DNA of 41,859 nt from Acidocella sp. (lineage in GTDB: Bacteria > Pseudomonadota > Alphaproteobacteria > Acetobacterales > Acetobacteraceae): positions 1 to 41,859 of the forward strand of contig NZ_JAQTZC010000011.1 of assembly GCF_028687955.1 (NCBI RefSeq), read 5' to 3'. The notes under the pieces were generated by a model. That model ran no database searches. It was given only the letters and a program-made list of their open reading frames with translations, and was not told the DNA's origin. Numbering within the stretch: the first letter of the stretch is position 1; each line of letters opens with the position of its first letter. Shown here piece by piece: positions 24,990-34,851 of the stretch. A program made the translations under genes and the position numbers.

Positions 24990-25002
24990 TCAACTGAGTT
25001 GA
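24990..25002. promoter_or_regulatory. Candidate MarR operator
   Basis: TCAACT-G-AGTTGA is a perfect 13-bp palindrome with a single central base, followed by TATAAA, 61 bases upstream of the marR start. Its size fits MarR-dimer sites, and autorepression is common in the family. This assignment is inferred from position and symmetry. Confidence 0.45.
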
Positions 25003-25063
25003 TATAAAGCTACATATAAAAAATAAAAGCGACTTTCAAATTTTTAGTTAAGGATCTTAGTTT

Positions 25064-25441
25064 ATGGCGGCGCAACTTTCTTCCGACCAGCTGGTCGGAA
25101 TTCTTCGTGATACAATTGTCTCGCTGGTGCGGCGCGAGGGGGTTGATCTTTCCGCCCGGCAGCTAGGCGTGTTTCTGACCTGCTATCTCAACGACGGCGG
25201 GCATACCGTGCGCGGACTGGCGCAGGATCTTAATGTTTCCAAGCCAGCGATCACCCGCGCTCTGGACCGTTTGACCGAGCTTGATTTTGTTCGCCGGAAG
25301 GTCGACCCGTCTGACCGGCGCAGTGTGCTGGTGCAGCGTACGGTGAAGGGGGCAGCGTTTTTGCGTGAGACGCGCCATATCATGACCGAGGCCCTGGCCG
25401 CAAACAAGACAGAAGCCGCGAGCCGTCGCAGCGCGAGCTAG
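25064..25441 (+). CDS. MarR family transcriptional regulator
   Basis: This 125-residue winged-helix repressor has the recognition region VRGLAQDLNVSKPAITRALD at about residues 49-68 and the wing KVDPSDRRSVLVQRT. The dimerisation helices are short. AAGGA lies 9 nt before the ATG. lolA begins 4 nt after its stop, so it is probably the first gene of marR-lolA-xth. Its ligand is unknown. Confidence 0.88.
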   Translation: MAAQLSSDQLVGILRDTIVSLVRREGVDLSARQLGVFLTCYLNDGGHTVRGLAQDLNVSKPAITRALDRLTELDFVRRKVDPSDRRSVLVQRTVKGAAFLRETRHIMTEALAANKTEAASRRSAS

Positions 25442-25445
25442 AGCG

Positions 25446-26096
25446 GTGGCTTTGCATGCCCGGCGCGTTCTTCTGGCGGCGTTGCTGGGGGGGCTGTTTA
25501 TGCGCGGCTTGCCAGCGATGGCGCAGCCGGCACCCTTTGTGATGACCCCGGCGGACCAGGCTTTAGTCTCGCAGATGGAGACGTATTTGAACCAGCAGAC
25601 TGGGCTGACCGCCAATTTTTTGCAGGTGGCGGCTGATGGTTCGACACGCACGGGCAAAGCCTGGCTGCAGCGGCCGGGCAAGATGCGCTTTGAATATGAT
25701 CCACCCGACAAGCAGCTGCTCGTGGCTGGTTTTGGGCTGCTGGTGTATTACGACCCGGCATTGAATCAGACGACGAATATTCCGCTGGGGAGCACGCCGC
25801 TCGGGATTTTGCTGGCCAAGCATGTGAATTTGAACGCTGGCGGCGTGGTGGTCACGAATATTCAGATGCAGCCGGGGGAAGATGACATCACGCTGATCCG
25901 CAAGGGCAAGGCCGCCGAGGGCAGCCTGACCCTGGTGTTTGCCACCGATCCCCTGGAGCTGCGGCAATGGGTTGTGGTGGATGCGCAGGGGCGGCAGACG
26001 CGGGTAAGCCTTTATGACATCGTGCCGGGCGGGCCGTATCCGGATTCATTGTTCCGGTTCATCCCCGCCACATCTCCGATGCCCTCCGGCGGTTAA
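25446..26096 (+). CDS. lolA: LolA-like outer-membrane lipoprotein carrier protein
   Basis: This 216-residue periplasmic protein has a signal peptide (cleavage near AMA-Q, residue 27) and the LolA core: LTANFLQVAADGSTRTGKAW, RPGKMRFEYDPPDKQLLVA and YYDPALNQTT. LolA ferries lipoproteins from LolCDE to LolB or the outer membrane. The start is GTG at 25446 with a weak ribosome binding site, consistent with coupling to marR. Confidence 0.9.
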   Translation: MALHARRVLLAALLGGLFMRGLPAMAQPAPFVMTPADQALVSQMETYLNQQTGLTANFLQVAADGSTRTGKAWLQRPGKMRFEYDPPDKQLLVAGFGLLVYYDPALNQTTNIPLGSTPLGILLAKHVNLNAGGVVVTNIQMQPGEDDITLIRKGKAAEGSLTLVFATDPLELRQWVVVDAQGRQTRVSLYDIVPGGPYPDSLFRFIPATSPMPSGG

Positions 26097-26102
26097 ATCT
26101 TC

Positions 26103-26906
26103 ATGGATCTGACGATAGCAACCTGGAACATTAATTCATTGCGGCTGCGCCAGGGGTTGCTGCCCAGGCTGATGACCGGGCTGGCGCCCGATGTTATCTG
26201 CCTACAGGAAACCAAGGTGCCAGATGAGCTATTTCCCGAGGCCATTGCCGGGGAAATTGGTTTTCCACATGTGCTTAAGCGCGGCATGAAGGGCTATAAC
26301 GGTGTTGCGATCCTCTCCCGGCTGCCGTTGACGCTGGAGGAGAACACGCCTGACTGGTGCGGCAAAAATGATTGCAGGCATATTTCCGCCCGGTTGGAGA
26401 CAGGCGGCGTGCCGTTGGTATTGCATAATTTTTATGTGCCGGCGGGTGGCGATATCGCGGACCCGGCACTGAACGTGAAGTTCGCTCATAAGCTGGATTT
26501 CATTGCGCAGGCGCGCGAGCATTTCGCCGCGTATCCGCCGCGGCACAGCGTGCTGGTGGGGGATTTGAACATCGCGCCGCTGGAAAACGATGTGTGGAAC
26601 CACAAGCAGTTGCTGGGCATTGTCAGCCACACGCGGGTGGAGACGCAGGGGCTGAACGCCTGGATGGCGGAAGGCTTTGTTGATGCGCTCCGCCATTTCG
26701 TGCCGCCGGAGCGCAAGCTCTATACTTGGTGGTCGTATCGTAACCGCGATTGGGAGGCTTCCAACCGGGGGCGGCGGCTGGACCATGTGTGGGTGAGCTG
26801 CGACCTGGAAGCCATGCTGACGGGGTATAAAGTTCTGAAGGAGGCGCGCAACTGGGAGCAGCCATCGGACCATGTGCCCGTGAGCGTGACGCTCAAACTG
26901 GGCTGA
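26103..26906 (+). CDS. xth: Exodeoxyribonuclease III / AP endonuclease
   Basis: This 267-residue enzyme would incise abasic sites and degrade duplex DNA 3'-5'. The catalytic set of the exonuclease-endonuclease-phosphatase fold is complete: WNINS (residues 8-12), Glu36 in LQETK, GDLNIAP with Asp154 and Asn156, LDHVWV, and the Asp256-His257 pair in SDHVPV. It begins 6 nt after lolA. Its stop abuts the convergent phosphatase stop; TGATCA encodes both. Confidence 0.96.
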   Translation: MDLTIATWNINSLRLRQGLLPRLMTGLAPDVICLQETKVPDELFPEAIAGEIGFPHVLKRGMKGYNGVAILSRLPLTLEENTPDWCGKNDCRHISARLETGGVPLVLHNFYVPAGGDIADPALNVKFAHKLDFIAQAREHFAAYPPRHSVLVGDLNIAPLENDVWNHKQLLGIVSHTRVETQGLNAWMAEGFVDALRHFVPPERKLYTWWSYRNRDWEASNRGRRLDHVWVSCDLEAMLTGYKVLKEARNWEQPSDHVPVSVTLKLG

Positions 26907-27455
26907 TCAGGGCATGCGGACTTCCCAGCCGTTTTCCGTGGGGTCGCAGAACAGGGGGACGGCGTTGGGGGTCAGGCCCTCTTTGCTCAGGCCCATGAGG
27001 TCGCGCAGGGCGCGGAAAATGCCGCCATGGGCGACGATGAGCACCGGGCCGGGCTGCGCCAGCACGCGGCGCATGGCGATGCGCGTGCGGATGGTGACTT
27101 CGGCAAAGGTTTCGGCGCCCTCGGGGGTGTAGCGGCCCTCCATCCATTCAGGAAACCAGGGCTGCAGGGGCTTGCCCTCCATGCCGCCGAAAATCACCTC
27201 GCGCAGATCAGCCTCGATGCTGACCGGCAGGTTAAGAAATTCATTGACGATGGCGGCCGTCTCGCGGGTGCGGATCATGGGGGAGGAGATGATGGCGCGA
27301 ATCCCCTGGCCGGCCAGCAGCGGGCCTGCCACCTCCGCCTGCGCGCGGCCGGTGGCGTTCAGCGAAATGTCCAGCACGCCCTGGGAGAGGCCGGCGGCGT
27401 TATAGTCCGTTTCGCCGTGGCGGAGGAACCAGAACGGAACCGCGGGGAGCTGCAT
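26907..27455 (-). CDS. Histidine phosphatase family protein (phosphoglycerate mutase-like)
   Basis: This 182-residue protein has the RHG motif LRHGETDYNAAG with catalytic His13 and the second His in IVAHGGIFRAL (about residue 142). SSPMIRTRETAAIV and the acid-base Glu region LREVIFGGMEG also fit. The substrate could be a sugar phosphate or cobalamin precursor; the sequence does not decide. It directly follows the GST gene. Confidence 0.9.
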   Translation of the reverse strand: MQLPAVPFWFLRHGETDYNAAGLSQGVLDISLNATGRAQAEVAGPLLAGQGIRAIISSPMIRTRETAAIVNEFLNLPVSIEADLREVIFGGMEGKPLQPWFPEWMEGRYTPEGAETFAEVTIRTRIAMRRVLAQPGPVLIVAHGGIFRALRDLMGLSKEGLTPNAVPLFCDPTENGWEVRMP

Positions 27456-28073
27456 TCAGGCCAGACCTTCGGCTGCCAGGGAAGACTGCACGCCTGGGCG
27501 GGCGAGCATGCGGTCCAGATGCGCGTCAAGGTTTGCCGGCAGGGGGACTTGCGCGCGGTTGCGGGCCCAGAATTCCAGGTAGAAGAGGGCGGCGTCAGCA
27601 ATTGAGAAATCCCCGAAGAGATAGGGCTTGCCGCCCAGCGCCGTTTGCAGGTTGGCGAAGCCATGAAGAACAATCTCGCGCCCGGTCTGGCGGATTTTAT
27701 CCTCATCGCCGGGGGTTGTGCTGAACATGCCGGGGCGCATCAGACGGGCAAAGCCGCGCATGTGGATGGTGGCGACCATGTAGTCGAGCAGTTCCAGCGT
27801 GCGGACCTCACCCTCCAGCCCGGAGGGAAGCAGGTTTTTGTCTGGATTGGTGCGCGCTAGGTAGATGGCGATGGCGGGAAATTCGGTGAGGATGCTGGCA
27901 TCGTCACGTTGCAGGACCGGCACCTTGGCTTTGGGGTTCACGGCCAGAAATTCGGGCGTGTGCTGTGCGCCCTTGTGCAGGTCAGTCTTGACCAGCTCGA
28001 AGGGCTTGCCGATTTCGCGCAACAGGATCTGGATGCCGATGGAGCAGGCACCAGGGGAGTAAAAGAGTTTCAT
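27456..28073 (-). CDS. Glutathione S-transferase, beta-class-like
   Basis: This 205-residue protein starts MKLFYSPGACSIGIQILLRE, carrying the Ser and Cys10 typical of bacterial beta-class GSTs. A thioredoxin-like domain with the cis-Pro region KVPVLQ and the SNAIL-like TEFPAIAIYLA comes first, then a helical domain with FSIADAALFYLEFW. It would conjugate or reduce substrates with glutathione. It lies between prs (29-nt gap) and the phosphatase (no gap) on one probable transcript. Confidence 0.92.
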   Translation of the reverse strand: MKLFYSPGACSIGIQILLREIGKPFELVKTDLHKGAQHTPEFLAVNPKAKVPVLQRDDASILTEFPAIAIYLARTNPDKNLLPSGLEGEVRTLELLDYMVATIHMRGFARLMRPGMFSTTPGDEDKIRQTGREIVLHGFANLQTALGGKPYLFGDFSIADAALFYLEFWARNRAQVPLPANLDAHLDRMLARPGVQSSLAAEGLA

Positions 28074-28102
28074 GAGATGCCCTGTGATGTGGGGATGCGC
28101 GG

Positions 28103-29035
28103 TTAGTCGAACAATGAGCTGACGGAACTTTCGGTTGAAATTCGGCGCATGGCTTCGGCCAGAAGCGGGGCGATGGAGAGCTGGCGCACGTTATGGGCCA
28201 GGCGCACGGCCTCGGTGGCGGCGATGGAGTCGGTGATGGTCAGCATCTCGATCTTGGAGGCGGCGATGCGCGCGACGGCGCCGCCCGAGAGCACGCCGTG
28301 GCTGACATAGACGCTGACCGAACGCGCGCCCTCGTTGATGAGCGCTTCAGCGGCGTTGCAGAGCGTGCCGCCGGAATCCACGATGTCGTCAATGATGATG
28401 CAGTCGCGGCCTTCCACCTCGCCGATGATGTTCATGACCTCGGAGACGCCTGCGCGCTCGCGGCGTTTGTCAATGATCGCGAGATCCGTATTGAGGCGCC
28501 GGGCGATGATGCGCGCGCGCAGCACGCCGCCGACATCGGGCGAGACGATCATCGGGTCGCGCCCGGCGAAACGCTCGGTGATGTCAGCCGAAAACAGCGG
28601 GGCGGCGGGGAGGTTATCCACCGGGATATCGAAGAAGCCTTGGATCTGACCGGCGTGGAGATCCATGGTGAGGACGCGGTTGGCGCCGGCCTCGGTGATG
28701 AGGTTGGCCACCAGCTTGGCGGAGATGGGCGTGCGCGGGCCTGATTTACGGTCCTGCCGGGCATAGCCGAAGTAGGGAATGACCGGGGTGATGCGCCGGG
28801 CTGAGCCGCGGCGCAGGGCGTCGCAGGTGATCAGCAGTTCCATCAGGTTATCGTTGGTCGGATAAGAGGTGGACTGGATGACGAACACATCCTCCCCGCG
28901 CACGTTCTCGTGAATTTCCACGAAAACCTCCATGTCGGCGAAGCGGCGGATGGAGGCTTTGGCCAAGGGGATGTTCAAACCGGCGGCGACAGCTTCGGCC
29001 AGCGGGCGGTTGCTGTTGCAGGCAACAATTTTCAT
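28103..29035 (-). CDS. prs: Ribose-phosphate pyrophosphokinase
   Basis: This enzyme makes PRPP from ribose-5-phosphate and ATP, feeding PyrE and purine, His and Trp synthesis. The 310-residue protein has [20 protein letters not shown] near residues 29-48, the flexible loop [15 protein letters not shown], the [20 protein letters not shown] region and the PRPP loop [12 protein letters not shown]. The ATG has GGAAAG 8 nt upstream. Confidence 0.97.
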   Translation of the reverse strand: MKIVACNSNRPLAEAVAAGLNIPLAKASIRRFADMEVFVEIHENVRGEDVFVIQSTSYPTNDNLMELLITCDALRRGSARRITPVIPYFGYARQDRKSGPRTPISAKLVANLITEAGANRVLTMDLHAGQIQGFFDIPVDNLPAAPLFSADITERFAGRDPMIVSPDVGGVLRARIIARRLNTDLAIIDKRRERAGVSEVMNIIGEVEGRDCIIIDDIVDSGGTLCNAAEALINEGARSVSVYVSHGVLSGGAVARIAASKIEMLTITDSIAATEAVRLAHNVRQLSIAPLLAEAMRRISTESSVSSLFD

Positions 29036-29104
29036 GGAATTTCTTTCCGGTCTGGCTAAAATTTAGATTGGGCGGGGTTTAGCAACCGGGGGGGGCAATG
29101 TCCA

Positions 29105-29914
29105 TTAACTGGAGAGCTCGCGTGACCGTTCCGTGGCCGCCTGAATCGCTTTTGTGAAAGTTTGCGGCCAAGCGTCATCCGCGCGCAACACTGCCAGGGC
29201 GCGCTCGGTAGTGCCGCCGGGGGAGGTAACGGCGATGCGCAAGGCGGCGGCGTCCTCATCGCTGGCGGCGAGCAGGGCGGCGGAGCCAATGACGGTCTGG
29301 CGGGCCATCCGGCGGGCCAGCGCGGGGGGCAGGCCCTGGTCAAGCCCGGCCTGTTCCATCAGCTCGGTGAGGAGGAATACATAGGCGGGACCGCCACCGG
29401 AAATGGCGGTCACGGGGTCGAGCAGGGCTTCGCTCTCGACCCAGGAGATCATTCCGGTGGCGGCGAGCAGATCATCAGCCAGGGATTTTTGCACGGGGGT
29501 GACGTGGCTGCCGGCCACCGCGACCGTAATGCCCTGGCGCACCGCGGCGGGGGTGTTGGGCATGGCGCGCACGATGGCGGTCTTGACCCCGAGCATGGCG
29601 GCGATGGCGTTAAGGGTTTTGCCGGCCATGATGGAGATGAACACCGCATGGCCGGCGAAGCGGGCGTAGGCAGGTAGGGCCTGCGCGGCCATTTGCGGCT
29701 TGACCGCGAGGATGACGGCGCTGGGGGCGAAACCATGCGGAATACCCGCCGCCGAGGCCACGACGGTGACATTCGGCCCGGCCAGCGCGGCGGCGCCGGG
29801 TGAGGGGTCAACGACGAGCACGGATGAAATTCCGCGCTCGCGCCAACCAGCCAACAAAGCGGAGCCCATGCGGCCGCCGCCGACGAGAAGAAGCGGGGGG
29901 AGAGATACGGTCAT
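29105..29914 (-). CDS. proC: Pyrroline-5-carboxylate reductase
   Basis: ProC reduces pyrroline-5-carboxylate to proline. The 269-residue protein has the N-terminal NAD(P) motif VGGGRMGSALLAGW, VKPQ, RAMPNTPAAVRQG near residues 116-128 and the C-terminal signature SGGGPAYVFLLTELMEQAG. Upstream in-frame codons overlap the ybjN-like gene, so ATG 29914 is chosen. It starts 13 nt after the upstream gene. Confidence 0.95.
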   Translation of the reverse strand: MTVSLPPLLLVGGGRMGSALLAGWRERGISSVLVVDPSPGAAALAGPNVTVVASAAGIPHGFAPSAVILAVKPQMAAQALPAYARFAGHAVFISIMAGKTLNAIAAMLGVKTAIVRAMPNTPAAVRQGITVAVAGSHVTPVQKSLADDLLAATGMISWVESEALLDPVTAISGGGPAYVFLLTELMEQAGLDQGLPPALARRMARQTVIGSAALLAASDEDAAALRIAVTSPGGTTERALAVLRADDAWPQTFTKAIQAATERSRELSS

Positions 29915-29927
29915 GCAGGGCGGGGTA

Positions 29928-30434
29928 TCACGCCTCGCCGGCACATTCCAGCATGGCGGCTTCCAGCGCGTCGCTGGGGGATTTGCCGCCCCAGAGGGTG
30001 AACTGGAAGGCGGGGAAGAAGCGTTCGCATTCGGTGATGGCGATGTCCACCAGGTCTTCGATGGATTCCGCCGAGGCACTGGGGGTGCCGCGCAGCAGCA
30101 CCGAATGGCGGTAGATTGGCATGCCGGTGTCCTCGTCCATGCCAAAATGGCCGATCCACAAGCGCTCGTTGGCTTTGGCCAGCAGCTCATAGAGGGCACC
30201 GCGGCGCTTGGGCGGGGATTTCAATTCGAAGGCGCAAGAGAAATGCATGACGGAAATTTCATCCGACCAGCAGAAATACAGCCCGTAGTCGCACCATTTG
30301 CCGGGGGCTTGCGCGGCCATGTCAGAGTCTGAACGGCGGTCGAACGCCCAGTCGTTGGCGGAGATGACCTGCTCGACAAGGTCCAGAGGATTGGCGACGG
30401 AGGTATTGTTCAGGGAAAGAGCGAGGCTCGGCAT
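29928..30434 (-). CDS. YbjN domain-containing protein
   Basis: This 168-residue protein has the YbjN fold: NPLDLVEQVISANDWAFDR at the N-terminus, GLYFCWSDEISVMHFSCAFE, then LYELLAKANERLWIGHFGMD. YbjN proteins resemble type III secretion chaperones and affect stress and motility phenotypes, but their biochemical role is unknown. It commonly precedes proC in Alphaproteobacteria. AGGAG is present before the ATG. Confidence 0.88.
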   Translation of the reverse strand: MPSLALSLNNTSVANPLDLVEQVISANDWAFDRRSDSDMAAQAPGKWCDYGLYFCWSDEISVMHFSCAFELKSPPKRRGALYELLAKANERLWIGHFGMDEDTGMPIYRHSVLLRGTPSASAESIEDLVDIAITECERFFPAFQFTLWGGKSPSDALEAAMLECAGEA

Positions 30435-30656
30435 GGGAGTCTCCTGATCCAGAGGTGGTCAACGCGGGGAAGGCGGCTCAGGCCTTGGTGCCGGGAGCGT
30501 CTCTCCCCCGCGAATCCGAGTGTACCGGCTTTTGGTGCCGCGCGGCAATAAAGGAATTCGGGCGGTGGCGGTCTTGCCAGTTTTGCCCGGGGCGATGATA
30601 GAGGCGCCGATTATGGCCGCGTGCGGTTTGGACTGGGCGCCAGAAGGGATGGGGTG

Positions 30657-31289
30657 ATGAGTTACGCGGTGAAGGAGATATTCCTTACCTTGCAGGGCGA
30701 AGGCTTGCAGGCCGGAAGGGCGGCGGTGTTCTGCCGTTTCGCGGGTTGTAACCTGTGGTCCGGCCGTGAGGAGGACCGCGCCGCGGCGGTTTGCACGTTT
30801 TGCGACACGGATTTCATCGGCACGGATGGGCCGGGGGGCGGGCGCTTTGGCGATGCGCGGGCGCTGGCCGGGGCAGTTGAGGCGGCCTGGCGCGGCGGGG
30901 CGGCGGAGCGGCTGGTGGTGCTGACCGGCGGTGAGCCGTTTTTGCAGGTTGATGCCGCGTTGACCACGGCGTTGCACGCGCGGGGGTTTCGCATTGCCGC
31001 GGAGAGCAACGGCACGCTGGCGCCGCCTGAGGGGATCGACTGGCTCTGCATCAGCCCCAAAGCCGGAGTGCCGCTCGCGGTGAAGAGGGGCGATGAGCTG
31101 AAGCTGGTGTTTCCGCAGGAGGCGGCGCTGCCCGTGCGGTTCGAGGCGCTGGATTTCACGCATTTGCTGTTGCAGCCGATGGACGGGCCCCAGCGCGCCG
31201 CCAATACCTCGGCGGCCATTGCCTTCTGCCTCGCCAACCCGCGGTGGCGGCTTTCAGTGCAGACACATAAATATCTGGGTATTCCTTAA
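30657..31289 (+). CDS. queE: 7-carboxy-7-deazaguanine synthase
   Basis: QueE is a radical SAM enzyme that makes CDG for queuosine and 7-deazaguanine modifications. The 210-residue protein carries the QueE-specific CX14CX2C cluster (Cys31, Cys46, Cys49), which replaces the usual CX3CX2C, the N-terminal EIFLTLQGEG motif and LTGGEPFLQ. The ATG at 30657 has AAGG/GGGG upstream. Its TAA shares one base with the queD ATG. queC and queF are not in the window. Confidence 0.95.
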   Translation: MSYAVKEIFLTLQGEGLQAGRAAVFCRFAGCNLWSGREEDRAAAVCTFCDTDFIGTDGPGGGRFGDARALAGAVEAAWRGGAAERLVVLTGGEPFLQVDAALTTALHARGFRIAAESNGTLAPPEGIDWLCISPKAGVPLAVKRGDELKLVFPQEAALPVRFEALDFTHLLLQPMDGPQRAANTSAAIAFCLANPRWRLSVQTHKYLGIP

Positions 31290-31666
31290 TGCATGAGCTG
31301 AGCAAACAATTCCGCTTCGAGGCGGCGCATACCCTGCAACGGCGCATTGATGCCGAGCCCAGCCGGCGGATCCATGGGCATTCGTACCGCGCCGAGGTGG
31401 CGCTGCGCGGCACGCCGGACGCCGGTAGCGGGATGTTGATTGATCTGGGGCATTTTGCCCGTCGCATTGCAGAGGTGCGCGAGGCGCTGGATCACCGGTT
31501 TTTGGATGAGATCGCGGATTTGGGCCCGGCGACGCTGGAGAATCTCGCAAGCTGGATATGGCACAGGCTGGAGGGCGATTGCGCGGGGCTGGCGCGGGTG
31601 AGCGTGTACCGTGACAGCGAGGGCGATGCCTGTAGCTATTTCGGGCCCCGGCAGGTGGAGATATAA
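31289..31666 (+). CDS. queD: QueD-like 6-carboxytetrahydropterin synthase
   Basis: This 125-residue T-fold protein would convert dihydroneopterin triphosphate to 6-carboxytetrahydropterin, the step before QueE. Zinc ligands are His14 (FEAAH), His29 and His31 (HGH), and LDHRFLD carries the catalytic Asp-His. The expected nucleophile Cys of CxxxHGH is Ser25 (SRRIHGH), and the usual substrate-binding KET near the C-terminus is also changed. Coupling to queE supports a queuosine role despite the altered site. Confidence 0.88.
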   Translation: MHELSKQFRFEAAHTLQRRIDAEPSRRIHGHSYRAEVALRGTPDAGSGMLIDLGHFARRIAEVREALDHRFLDEIADLGPATLENLASWIWHRLEGDCAGLARVSVYRDSEGDACSYFGPRQVEI

Positions 31667-31674
31667 AGCATATG

Positions 31675-31703
31675 AAAAACCCCGGTGGCGCGCCACCGGG
31701 GTT
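31675..31703 (-). terminator. Intrinsic terminator of eno
   Basis: A perfect 26-bp GC-rich palindrome (31678-31703, arms AACCCCGGTGGCG and CGCCACCGGGGTT) is followed on the minus strand by TTTTT. It lies 82 bases past the eno stop. Because the stem is symmetric it may also slow transcription leaving queD, although no T-run follows on that side. Confidence 0.85.
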
Positions 31704-31785
31704 GCTGGTTTCTGAGGGCGATTCACGCTTTCGTCTCGCTCGATTGAGCGAACCTCAAACGATCACGCTCTGATGGTTCAGCGGA

Positions 31786-33408
<1,623 letters not shown>

Positions 33409-34848
33409 ATGCCAAACCAGGGTTTTCGGAAAATGAAGCTTATCAATGCCATCCGCATGGGCGGAACTGAAATTCTGCCCCTCGTGGAAGGCGGCAAGGG
33501 TATTGCTGTATCCAACGGCGTAACCGCCGGCCATTGGGCCGCGGGCGGCGGAGCGGGGACGTTCTCGGCGGTCAATCCTGATAATTACGACGCGCAGGGG
33601 CATGTGATCTCGCCGGTTTATCATGGCAAGACCCGGCGGGACCGCCATGAGGAGCTGATAGCCTACGCGATCGAGGGCGGCGTTGCCCAGGCTGAGCGCG
33701 CTTATGAGATTTCCGGCGGCAAGGGGCGCATCCATGCCAATATCCTGTGGGAGATGGGCGGCGCGGAGCGGGTGATCACCGGCGTTCTGGAGCGCACCAA
33801 GGGGTTGGTGAACGGCATCACCTGCGGTGCGGGGATGCCCTACCGGCTCTCGGCGATCGCTTCCAAGTTCAATGTGCATTATTATCCCATCGTGTCTTCT
33901 GGGCGCGCATTCTCGGCACTGTGGAAGCGGGCCTATTCCAAGGCGGCGAATCTGCTCGGGGGGGTGGTGTATGAGGACCCATGGCTGGCCGGGGGGCATA
34001 ACGGGCTTTCCAACAGCGAGGACCCGGGCAAGCCCGAGGCGCCGTTTCCGCGCGTGCTGGCGCTGCGCAAGATCATGCGCGAATTCGGACTGGCGGAGAC
34101 CCCGATCATCATGGCCGGCGGCGTGTGGGCGCTGGAAGAATGGGAAGATTGGATCGATAATCCCGAGTTGGGGCCGATTGCCTTTCAGTTCGGCAGCCGT
34201 CCGCTGCTGACCAAGGAAAGCCCGATTCCGGCGAGCTGGAAGGAGCGCCTGCGCACGCTCAAGCCGGGGGATGTGTTCCTCAACAAATTCTCCCCCACGG
34301 GGTTTTATTCATCCGCCGTGAACAACAGCTTCATCCAGGAGCTGCGCGGGCGCAACGAGCGGCAGGTGGCGTATTCGCCCGAGCCGGTTGGCGAGCATGT
34401 GGTGGAGTATGGCGTGGGCGCGCGGAAGCGCTCCGTGTACCTCACCGCGCCGGATTATGCGCGGGTGAAGGACTGGGAAGAGGCCGGTTATGTGGATGCG
34501 CTGCGCACCCCGGATTCCACGCTGATCTTCGTGACCCCGGCGAAGGCCGGGGAGATCCATACCGACCAGGTGAACTGCATGGGCTGCCTGAGCCAATGCC
34601 GGTTCTCCAATTGGAGCCAGGAGCCGCCGGAATATGACAACGGCAAAAAGGCCGATCCGCGCAGCTTCTGCATCCAGAAGACCTTGCAGGATATTGCCCA
34701 TGCCGCGCCGGATGATCTGGACGCGCTGGACCATAATCTGATGTTCGCCGGGCATAATGCCTGCCGTTTTGGCAGCGATCCGTTCTATTCCAACGGGTTC
34801 ATCCCGACGGTGCGCGAGCTGGTGGACCGGATTCTGACCGGAAAATAA
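33409..34848 (+). CDS. Nitronate monooxygenase-like FMN oxidoreductase with C-terminal Cys cluster
   Basis: This 479-residue TIM-barrel protein belongs to the nitronate monooxygenase/2-nitropropane dioxygenase family. It has GITCGAGMPYRL, VVYEDPWLAGGHNGLSN with the family His, and a phosphate-binding region IIMAGGVWALEEW. After the barrel (about residue 330 on) is an extension holding CMGCLSQC (about residues 391-398), a further Cys near 420 and another near 452, which could bind a metal or Fe-S cluster. The substrate is unknown. Confidence 0.85.
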   Translation: MPNQGFRKMKLINAIRMGGTEILPLVEGGKGIAVSNGVTAGHWAAGGGAGTFSAVNPDNYDAQGHVISPVYHGKTRRDRHEELIAYAIEGGVAQAERAYEISGGKGRIHANILWEMGGAERVITGVLERTKGLVNGITCGAGMPYRLSAIASKFNVHYYPIVSSGRAFSALWKRAYSKAANLLGGVVYEDPWLAGGHNGLSNSEDPGKPEAPFPRVLALRKIMREFGLAETPIIMAGGVWALEEWEDWIDNPELGPIAFQFGSRPLLTKESPIPASWKERLRTLKPGDVFLNKFSPTGFYSSAVNNSFIQELRGRNERQVAYSPEPVGEHVVEYGVGARKRSVYLTAPDYARVKDWEEAGYVDALRTPDSTLIFVTPAKAGEIHTDQVNCMGCLSQCRFSNWSQEPPEYDNGKKADPRSFCIQKTLQDIAHAAPDDLDALDHNLMFAGHNACRFGSDPFYSNGFIPTVRELVDRILTGK

Positions 34849-34851
34849 GCA

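Larger units (their letters stand above)
24749..25063. other. AT-rich intergenic region upstream of marR
   Basis: No gene is seen in these 315 bases, which are clearly lower in GC than the surroundings. They hold TTTGAAAC and GTTTCAAA inverted arms (24752-24759, 24786-24793), a TTGTTTGCC/GGCAAGCAA hairpin (24872-24892), a perfect 29-bp tandem duplication (24905-24962) and a palindrome just before marR. The density of repeats suggests a control region for marR-lolA-xth. Confidence 0.6.
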
